NCBI GenBank assembly: GCA_030840615.1
Contig: JAVEEE010000284.1
Coordinates: 1 to 6,095, forward strand
Direction: 5' to 3'
From: Frankiaceae bacterium
Lineage (GTDB): Bacteria; Actinomycetota; Actinomycetes; JAFAQI01
Length of the DNA stretch: 6,095 bases
The stretch's first letter is position 1; every line of letters starts with the position of its first letter. A program made the translations under genes and the position numbers. The notes under the pieces were generated by a model. The model was not told the DNA's origin. It saw only the letters and a program-made list of their open reading frames with translations, and ran no database searches. Positions 1-5,250 of the stretch are shown here, one piece after another.

Positions 1-155
1 CCGAGGACAGCCTGCGCAAGGGCCGGGACACCGCGACCGTCTGGACGCCGGTCTGGCTGCCGATGGCGGTCGGGCTGCTGCTGGTGCTCGTCCCGATCGG
101 CGGTCGCCGGCGCAACCTCTCTGGCGCCGGACCCCTCGGAGTTGCGACAATCTAG
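1..155 (+). CDS. C-terminal fragment of a membrane protein (5' end outside window)
   Basis: The reading frame starting at base 3 is open to the TAG at 153-155 and gives the last 50 residues of a protein whose start lies to the left. It has a polar stretch (EDSLRKGRDT), then a hydrophobic segment at about residues 14-32 of the fragment (VWTPVWLPMAVGLLLVLVPI), then GGRRRN and a short non-conserved tail. By the positive-inside rule the Arg-rich end would face the cytoplasm, so this is a C-terminal transmembrane helix. The stop lies 5 bp before the first GH16 gene on the same strand, so the two are probably co-transcribed. Given the glycosyltransferases and glycoside hydrolases nearby, it could be a polysaccharide chain-length, export or anchoring protein, but nothing in the 50 residues identifies a family. 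Coding status is supported by frame, codon composition and position. Function is unknown. Confidence 0.6.
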   Translation, partial: EDSLRKGRDTATVWTPVWLPMAVGLLLVLVPIGGRRRNLSGAGPLGVATI

Positions 156-160
156 GCCCC

Positions 161-1498
161 ATGACCGTCACGTCCCTGCTGCACGGTCGCTACCTCACGG
201 TGGCGACCGCGTTTGCGTTCGCCGTGACCGGGACCCATTTCGCCGGCGCACAGTCGGCGGCGCGACCGACGAAGCCGCCGGTCAACCTCGCCCTACCGGC
301 CGTTGGCGTCCATCAGTCCGTACGCATCGTCGCGTCCCGGGGAAGCGAGGAGGACGCGGCCGGTCAGCTGTGGATGCCCGACGCCGACTACGCGGTCGGC
401 GGTCGGCTGGTCGCAAGCTCCAACCCCATCGCCCGCACCTCGAGCCCGTGGCTCTACCAGCGGGCGCGCAAGTCGGTGCGGGGCTACAACATCCCCGTCA
501 CCGCCCCCGGCAGCTACTTCGTCGACCTCTACGTCGCCGAGACGCACAACGTCCACCGGGGCGCCCGGGTCTGGGATGTCAGGGCCGAGGGCCACACGGT
601 GGCCAAGTCGGTCGATGTGGTCAAGCAGGCGGGCCTCAACACGGCTTGGCACGTGCTCTTCTTCGCGCCGGTCACCGACCGCACGCTCAACCTGCGGATC
701 GTGCGCCACCACGGCAAACCCATCATCGCGGCGGTCCAGGTCGACTACCACAACGCGTCGCCCGTCGCTCGGACGCTGTTCCACGACGGCTTCAACGGGC
801 CCGCCGGCCGCCAGCCCAGCGGGGTGCGGTGGCGCTATGCGATCGGCGGAGGCGGCTACGGCAACCACGAGCTGCAGACCTACACCAAGCATCCGCGCAA
901 CGTCGCGATGGACGGCCAAGGGCACCTGTTCATCACAGCCCGCAAGGAATGGTGGCGCGGTCCCGACGGGATCACCCGCCACTACACCTCGGCCCGGATC
1001 AACACGTCCAAGCGGTTCAGCTTCAAATACGGCACCGCCGAGGCGCGCATCGACGTCCCCGGCGGGAAGGGGATGTGGCCGGCGTTCTGGACACTCGGCG
1101 GCAACGTCGGCTCGGTCGGCTGGCCGCTGTGCGGCGAGATGGACATCATGGAGGCCATCGGCCGCCAGCCCATGCAGACCCATGGCACGGTCCACGGCGG
1201 CCGTCACGACGGCGGGGAGTGGACGGCGGGCCGGACAGTCACACTGCGGCAGCCGGTCGCCCGCGACTACCACATCTACGGGATGGTCTGGGGACCCAGC
1301 GCGATCAGCATGCTGCTGGACGGCAGGCCCATCATGACCGTGAGCCGCTCCGACCTCGCCCCCGGCGACGTGTGGTTCAACCACACGTTCTTCCTCGTGC
1401 TCAACCTCGCGGTCGGCGGCGACTTCCCGCACGACCCGACGAAGTCGACGCCCTTCCCGGCGATCATGGCCGTGGACTACGTGCGGGTGACCGGCTGA
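161..1498 (+). CDS. Secreted malectin (CBM57-like) + GH16 endo-glucanase-type glycoside hydrolase, copy A
   Basis: A 445-residue secreted enzyme. Residues 1-31 look like a Sec signal peptide: a short basic n-region, a hydrophobic LTVATAFAFAVTG core and an AGA|QS-type cleavage site. Residues 52-196 match the malectin pattern: GQLWMPDADYAVGG, SPWLYQRAR, YNIPVTAPGSYFVDLYVAET, RVWDV.AEG, VTDRTLNL and a closing AVQVDY. Malectin modules bind glucosyl disaccharides and related glycans. Residues 206-445 are a GH16 beta-jelly-roll domain, with NHELQTYT, a GKGMWPAFWTLGG strand and the catalytic motif GEMDIME. In it E326 is the expected nucleophile, D328 the assisting acid and E331 the acid/base. The C-terminal HIYGMVWGP, ISMLLDG and LNLAVGG strands are also family-typical. 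The motif has the ExDxxE spacing of laminarinase-like beta-1,3- or mixed-linkage glucanases, but GH16 also cleaves many other glycans. The ATG at 161 is chosen because it gives the signal peptide; only a weak AGG (154-156) precedes it. The active-site half is rich in His, Arg and Lys. The exact substrate is unknown. Confidence 0.93.
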   Translation: MTVTSLLHGRYLTVATAFAFAVTGTHFAGAQSAARPTKPPVNLALPAVGVHQSVRIVASRGSEEDAAGQLWMPDADYAVGGRLVASSNPIARTSSPWLYQRARKSVRGYNIPVTAPGSYFVDLYVAETHNVHRGARVWDVRAEGHTVAKSVDVVKQAGLNTAWHVLFFAPVTDRTLNLRIVRHHGKPIIAAVQVDYHNASPVARTLFHDGFNGPAGRQPSGVRWRYAIGGGGYGNHELQTYTKHPRNVAMDGQGHLFITARKEWWRGPDGITRHYTSARINTSKRFSFKYGTAEARIDVPGGKGMWPAFWTLGGNVGSVGWPLCGEMDIMEAIGRQPMQTHGTVHGGRHDGGEWTAGRTVTLRQPVARDYHIYGMVWGPSAISMLLDGRPIMTVSRSDLAPGDVWFNHTFFLVLNLAVGGDFPHDPTKSTPFPAIMAVDYVRVTG

Positions 1499-1519
1499 CC
1501 GATCGGCCGATGGCAGTGA

Positions 1520-1546
1520 TTCGGAAGAACTAGTCCGAAAATGGAC
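1520..1546. promoter_or_regulatory. Overlapping inverted repeats in the GH16-GH16 spacer (candidate operator or hairpin)
   Basis: The 122-bp gap 1499-1620 is the only real intergenic space in the window. It holds a perfect 6-bp inverted repeat, TTCGGA (1520-1525) and TCCGAA (1534-1539), separated by 8 bp. A second repeat, GTCC (1533-1536) and GGAC (1543-1546) separated by 6 bp, shares its left arm region with the first. This part is less GC-rich than the flanking genes, as is usual for regulatory DNA. A 10-bp palindrome, ATCGGCCGAT (1502-1511), lies just after the copy A stop. There is no T-run after any arm, so a classic intrinsic terminator is unlikely. A regulator-binding site for the second hydrolase gene is the better reading. 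I cannot assign a convincing -35/-10 pair. Function is inferred from position and symmetry only. Confidence 0.35.
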
Positions 1547-1620
1547 ATATCTCGGCATTCCGCAAGAGCCGGACATCCAGGAACATCAATGGCAGCCCCC
1601 CAGCAACCGAAAGAGGCTGC

Positions 1621-2982
1621 ATGTTCTCGTTGTCCCGCTCGCGCCTGGTCTTCGCCGGCGTCGCCGCCGTAGCCGCGTCCGTCGCGTTCGCCCAGCCGGC
1701 GCTGGCCGGCCACACGCGACTGGGTACCCGGTCGCTGTCCAAGCCGACTCGCGTCGCGACCACCATCGTGGCTCCGCCGGCGGTGACCACGGCGACCCCG
1801 GTGCGCATCGCAGCCTCGGCCACCAACGTCTCCGACGGCAGCGGCCGGTCGTTCAAGCCCGACGCGCCCTACGCCCTCGGCGGCCAGCTGGTCTCCACCC
1901 TGTTGCCCGTCACCGGGACGGCCAGCCCGCTGCTCTACCAGCGCAGCCGCCTCGGTGGGACCGGCTACGCGGTGCCCGTGAGCACCCCCGGCACCTACTT
2001 CGTCGACATGTTCGTCTCCGAGACCCGGGGCGTCCAGCCCGGCCAGCGGGTCTGGAACGTCACCGCCGAGGGCAGCACCGCCGCCACCTCCGTCGACGCC
2101 GCCCGCGACGCAGGCGCCAACCGCGCCTGGCACGTCATGTTCTCGGCACCCGTCACCGACGGCACGCTCAACCTGTCCCTGGTCGGCGTGACCGGCAACC
2201 CGCTCGTCGGAGCCGTCGAGGTCGACTACCAGAGCGCCGACACGGCAGCGACCACCGTCCTCGCCCAGGACTTCACCGGCACGGCCGGCACCAGCCCCAG
2301 CGCCACCCGCTGGACCGCCACCAACGCCGGCAACGGCTTCGGTAACCGGGAGCTCGAGAGCTACACCGACCGCCCGTCCAACGTCTCACTCGACGGGGCC
2401 GGTCACCTCGCCATCACGGCCCGGCAGGAGACCTACACCGGCGCCGACGGCATCACCCGCAACTACACCTCGGGCCGGATCGACACCCACGGCAAGTTCG
2501 AGTTCCAGTACGGCACCGCGGTCGCCCGCATGCAGGTCCCCGGTGGCCAGGGCATGTGGCCGGCCTTCTGGGCCCTCGGCTCCAACATCGACACCGCCGG
2601 CTGGCCGGTCTGTGGCGAGATCGACGTGCTGGAGAACATCGGCGCCGAGCCCACGACCGCCCACGCCACCCTCCACGGGGCCGGCCTCGCCGGAGTGCCG
2701 TGGCTGGCCGGCGCACTCACCAACGCCAGCGCTCCGCTGTCCGGTGACTACCACGACTACGGCATGGTGTGGGGCCCGAACGCGATCTCCGTCAGCCTCG
2801 ACGGCCGCACCTACATGGCGGTCAGCGCTTCGGACATCGCGCCGATCAACAACTGGAACTTCAACCACCCGTTCTACCTGCTGCTCAACCTCGCGGTCGG
2901 CGGCACGTGGCCCGGTTCGCCGGACGCCACGACGCAGTTCCCGGCCACCATGTCGGTCGACTTCGTGCACGTCACGACCTGA
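1621..2982 (+). CDS. Secreted malectin (CBM57-like) + GH16 endo-glucanase-type glycoside hydrolase, copy B
   Basis: A 453-residue paralog of copy A with the same architecture. Residues 1-29 are a clear Sec signal peptide: basic SRSR, a VFAGVAAVAASVAFA core and ALA|GH cleavage. A Ser/Thr/Pro/Ala-rich linker (30-60) follows, then a malectin-type module (61-203) with SPLLYQRSR, GTYFVDMFVSET, RVWNVTAEG, VTDGTLNL and GAVEVDY. The GH16 domain (212-453) has NRELESYTD, NVSLDGAGHLAITARQE, GQGMWPAFWALG and the catalytic GEIDVLE. E333 is the expected nucleophile, D335 the assisting residue and E338 the acid/base. The domain order and motifs indicate an extracellular beta-glucanase-type hydrolase or transglycosylase acting on a glycan that the malectin domain helps hold. 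The ATG at 1621 is preceded by AAAGAGG (1610-1616), a usable ribosome site with a short spacer. Copies A and B agree at 44 of 71 residues across malectin residues 108-178 of A. There is no anchor at the C-terminus, so it is probably released. The exact linkage cleaved is not decidable here. Confidence 0.94.
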   Translation: MFSLSRSRLVFAGVAAVAASVAFAQPALAGHTRLGTRSLSKPTRVATTIVAPPAVTTATPVRIAASATNVSDGSGRSFKPDAPYALGGQLVSTLLPVTGTASPLLYQRSRLGGTGYAVPVSTPGTYFVDMFVSETRGVQPGQRVWNVTAEGSTAATSVDAARDAGANRAWHVMFSAPVTDGTLNLSLVGVTGNPLVGAVEVDYQSADTAATTVLAQDFTGTAGTSPSATRWTATNAGNGFGNRELESYTDRPSNVSLDGAGHLAITARQETYTGADGITRNYTSGRIDTHGKFEFQYGTAVARMQVPGGQGMWPAFWALGSNIDTAGWPVCGEIDVLENIGAEPTTAHATLHGAGLAGVPWLAGALTNASAPLSGDYHDYGMVWGPNAISVSLDGRTYMAVSASDIAPINNWNFNHPFYLLLNLAVGGTWPGSPDATTQFPATMSVDFVHVTT

Positions 2983-4051
2983 CGAGCGCAGCCACCCGGC
3001 TACGGGCGGCAACGGCTGGGGCGTGGTGCGCAAGCACCGCGCCCCTTGCCATGTCCGCCATCGCCGCCCGGCGCCCCGGGTCCGCCAGCACCTCCACCAG
3101 CAGGTCGACGTAAGTCGACGACGGCCCGACCGCAACGGCCGCAGCCGGCACCTGAAGGCCCTCGGCTCCGGCGGGCGTGGTGACCACCGGTAGCCCCGCA
3201 GCGAGCGCGTCGAGCACCTTCATCTTCGGGCCGCTGGTCGGCGGGCACGGGAAGGCCAACACTGCTGCCTGCGCCATCGCATCGACGGTCTGCGCGACCT
3301 CACCGACAACCCGCACTCCCGGCGCAGCGCCGACGTCCGGGGCGCCCCGGCCCGCGACGAGAAGCTCGGCCCCCGCGACCCGGTCGCGGACGTCAGCCCA
3401 CCCGTCGAGCAGCTGCCGCAGCGCGGCGGCGTTGGCCGGCCACGACCAGTCCGCGAACATCAACGCGACGGGCGCATCGACCAGCGGCAACGGCGCGGCC
3501 GGCATCGGCAGCGTCGCGGGCACCACGGTCGACACACCGGTGCTCGTCGCCACCCGTTCCGACAACGCCACGGTGCAGGTCGACCGGCGTACGGCGCGGC
3601 GCTGCGCCCGCCAGTCCTGCACCAGCGGCAGACTCCAGCCCCGAGCCGGCCGGCCCCGCCGCGTCCGATCACCGAGAGCGCGGGCGTCGAGCGCCACGTC
3701 GTAGTGCACGGTGAGCAGGGCGTCGCCACCGCTGCCGCGGTCGACCGCGGGCCACGACGCCCAGTCGTCGGCCCAGCCCACCGATCCCTCGGGTGGCCGC
3801 CAGCCGGCGCGCGCGAGGTCGGCTCGCGGCCGCAGCAACGTGCGCGGCCGCACTGCCCAGCCGGTCTTCGCGACGTAGGGACGCGACTCGCACCAGTCGG
3901 GCGGGTCGAGGCCGGCCCGCACCGGGCCCCAGCACCACCCCTCGACCTCGTGGCCGTCGGCGCGCAGCGCCTCCGCCAGGGCCCACAGCTGACGGCCGGC
4001 GGCCGATCCTTGCGGGTGCGGGACGTGAAAGGTCGCCACGGCGAACCTCAC
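2972..4051 (-). CDS. GT4-type (GT-B fold) glycosyltransferase, downstream gene of a two-gene unit
   Basis: A 359-residue cytoplasmic protein that probably transfers a sugar from a nucleotide-sugar donor during glycan assembly. The N-terminal Rossmann half starts FAVATFHVPHPQGSAAGRQ, with the Gly-rich acceptor loop and a GHEV helix-strand typical of GT-B enzymes. The C-terminal donor half has ALMFADWSWPANAAAL (196-211), a strand AELLVAGRG (228-236), GVRVVGEV (245-252) and the donor loop GPKMKVLDALAAGLPVVTTP (274-293) followed by AGAEGL. The two Glu residues of the usual GT4 EX7E motif are replaced by S273 and D281, although the Lys residues and overall loop are kept. Translation starts at a GTG (4051-4049) whose last two bases begin the upstream gene's TGA, so it is probably translationally coupled to that gene. 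Its stop at 2974-2972 lies inside the convergent GH16 gene, an 11-bp tail-to-tail overlap. The length is close to the family norm. Donor and acceptor sugars are unknown. Confidence 0.88.
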   Translation of the reverse strand: MRFAVATFHVPHPQGSAAGRQLWALAEALRADGHEVEGWCWGPVRAGLDPPDWCESRPYVAKTGWAVRPRTLLRPRADLARAGWRPPEGSVGWADDWASWPAVDRGSGGDALLTVHYDVALDARALGDRTRRGRPARGWSLPLVQDWRAQRRAVRRSTCTVALSERVATSTGVSTVVPATLPMPAAPLPLVDAPVALMFADWSWPANAAALRQLLDGWADVRDRVAGAELLVAGRGAPDVGAAPGVRVVGEVAQTVDAMAQAAVLAFPCPPTSGPKMKVLDALAAGLPVVTTPAGAEGLQVPAAAVAVGPSSTYVDLLVEVLADPGRRAAMADMARGAVLAHHAPAVAARSRVAALVRS

Positions 4052-5250
4052 CGCCGCTCACCCACCAGACCGGCGACGTCGGACCACAGCCGCTCGATGC
4101 GCCCGGCGCTGCGCTCCCACGTGAAGTCGGCCGTCACGCGCCGGCGGGCCGCAGCTGCGGTGGCGAGCAGCTCGCTGCGGTCCCGCAGCAACGCCACCAC
4201 CGCCGCCGCCACCCCGGCCGGGTCCATCGCCTCGACGACACCGCCGCCCGCGCCGATGCCGGCAGAGCCGGCGGGTGTCGTCACGACCGCGCGACCGGCT
4301 GCCATCGCCTCGAGCACCTTGTTCTTGATGCCCCAGCCGGAGACCAGCGGCGCGACGTAGACGGTCATGTCGGCGAGCTCCGCACGAGCATCGGGGACGT
4401 CGGCGCGCAGCTCCACCGCATCACCGGTCAACGCGCGGACGGCCGGCCCGGGATTGCGCCCGACGAGCAGCACCCGTGCGGACGGGATCGCTGCCTGCAC
4501 CCGCGGCAGCACCTCGCGCACCAGCAGCGCGGCCGCGTCGATGTTGTGACGCGCGTCGAACGACCCGTGGAACCCGAGGACCGGTGCGTCCGGCAACGCC
4601 GCCGGCTCCGGCCCCGCGTCGACGCCATTGGGCACCACCTCGACGCGAGCGGCAGGGGCGAGGGCACGCAGCGCTTCGGCGTCGCGGTCGGCGACGACCA
4701 CGACCGCCGCGTTGTGCGGATAGTGCCGTCGCTCGTGCGCCCGCACCAGACCCCGTTGGCCGATGTCGGCCACCCGTCGCCACCCCGGCAGCAGCCGGTT
4801 GCCGGCGTTGCGATGCCAGGCATCGACGGCGGCGTGGACGACGGGGACGCCGTCGGCGTAACGCCACAGCCCCGCGGTGCCCCAGCCGAACGCGTGGATG
4901 ACGTCCGGGCGGTCGCGCGCGACCTCGTCGCGCAGCGCGGCGTGGAGCGCCGGTCGCTCGTCGTTAGAGTGGTGTGCGGGCTCGCGGTGGCGCCATCCCG
5001 CGACGTGTCGCCAGGCGTAGTCCAGGGCCGGCGAGCGGTCCGCGCCGAACCATCGCAACCGGGTGCCTTCTGGTAGCGTCCGCTCGCCTTCCGGCACCGG
5101 CGCCTCGGCCGCAGGGGCTCCCGCCGCCAGCACGGTGATCTCGTGTCGTGCGGCGAGCCAGCGGAGGTGGTGATGGAGAACCCAGACGGCACCGTCGGAC
5201 AGCCGCCAGGGCTCCCAGGCGCTGACGACGAGGGCCCGCACGCGCGTCAC
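4048..5250 (-). CDS. GT4-type (GT-B fold) glycosyltransferase, first gene of a two-gene unit
   Basis: A 400-residue GT-B glycosyltransferase of the GT4 type, expected to act at the inner membrane face on a growing glycan. The N-terminal domain begins RALVVSAWEPWRLSDGA (5-21), then HHHLRWLAARHEITVLAAG, and includes RPDVIHAFGWG (114-124), the usual strand facing the acceptor. The inter-domain VVPNGVD (205-211) is a GT4 hallmark. It is followed by LGFHGSFDARHNIDAA (225-240), ARVLLVGRNPG (258-268) and the donor-binding loop GWGIKNKVLEAMAAGRAVVTTP (305-326) with E314 as the conserved second Glu. The C-terminal FTWERSAGRIERLW helix is also typical. The start is GTG at 5250; GTG at 5241 (codon 4) is possible. 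Either is needed to keep the first beta strand. No clear Shine-Dalgarno precedes it. Its 5' end overlaps the divergent GT2 gene, and its TGA overlaps the next gene's GTG in a GTGA junction. Sugar specificity is unknown. Confidence 0.9.
   Translation of the reverse strand: MTRVRALVVSAWEPWRLSDGAVWVLHHHLRWLAARHEITVLAAGAPAAEAPVPEGERTLPEGTRLRWFGADRSPALDYAWRHVAGWRHREPAHHSNDERPALHAALRDEVARDRPDVIHAFGWGTAGLWRYADGVPVVHAAVDAWHRNAGNRLLPGWRRVADIGQRGLVRAHERRHYPHNAAVVVVADRDAEALRALAPAARVEVVPNGVDAGPEPAALPDAPVLGFHGSFDARHNIDAAALLVREVLPRVQAAIPSARVLLVGRNPGPAVRALTGDAVELRADVPDARAELADMTVYVAPLVSGWGIKNKVLEAMAAGRAVVTTPAGSAGIGAGGGVVEAMDPAGVAAAVVALLRDRSELLATAAAARRRVTADFTWERSAGRIERLWSDVAGLVGERR
5163..5168 (+). promoter_or_regulatory. 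Strong ribosome binding site that fixes the GT2 start
   Basis: GGAGGT at 5163-5168 lies 4 bases upstream of an ATG at 5173-5175 that is in frame with the GT2 gene. No other ATG, GTG or TTG occurs in that frame between 5175 and the first catalytic beta strand at about 5275, so a start further downstream would delete the fold. The site lies inside the opposite-strand GT4 gene, where the same bases encode part of the Leu-His-His-His-Leu stretch, so its strength could be partly coincidental. Confidence 0.6.

Noticed and set aside
1502..1511. ATCGGCCGAT palindrome after the copy A stop as a terminator
   Set aside because: There is no loop, no adjoining longer stem and no T-run. Short GC palindromes are frequent in this base composition.
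142..1533. Plus-strand 463-codon frame overlapping GH16 copy A in another frame
   Set aside because: Arg/Pro/His-rich translation with no signal peptide or domain, while the overlapping frame gives a full signal peptide, malectin and GH16 protein.
293..1576. Long minus-strand open frame (427 codons) opposite GH16 copy A
   Set aside because: Its protein is Arg/Asp/Val/His-rich with no family motif and is the antisense of a clear GH16 gene. Long shadow frames are expected in GC-rich DNA with a strong third-position bias.
1589..1672. Small frame (27 codons, possible AGGA site at 1579-1582) overlapping the start of GH16 copy B, as a leader peptide
   Set aside because: No hydrophobic or regulatory-codon pattern, and composition like a shifted reading of the next gene. 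Without conservation data a leader peptide cannot be supported.
3793..5076. Long plus-strand open frame (427 codons) opposite the GT4 pair
   Set aside because: Low-complexity Arg/Pro/Gly composition with no recognisable domain, crossing both GT4 genes, whose motifs are unambiguous.
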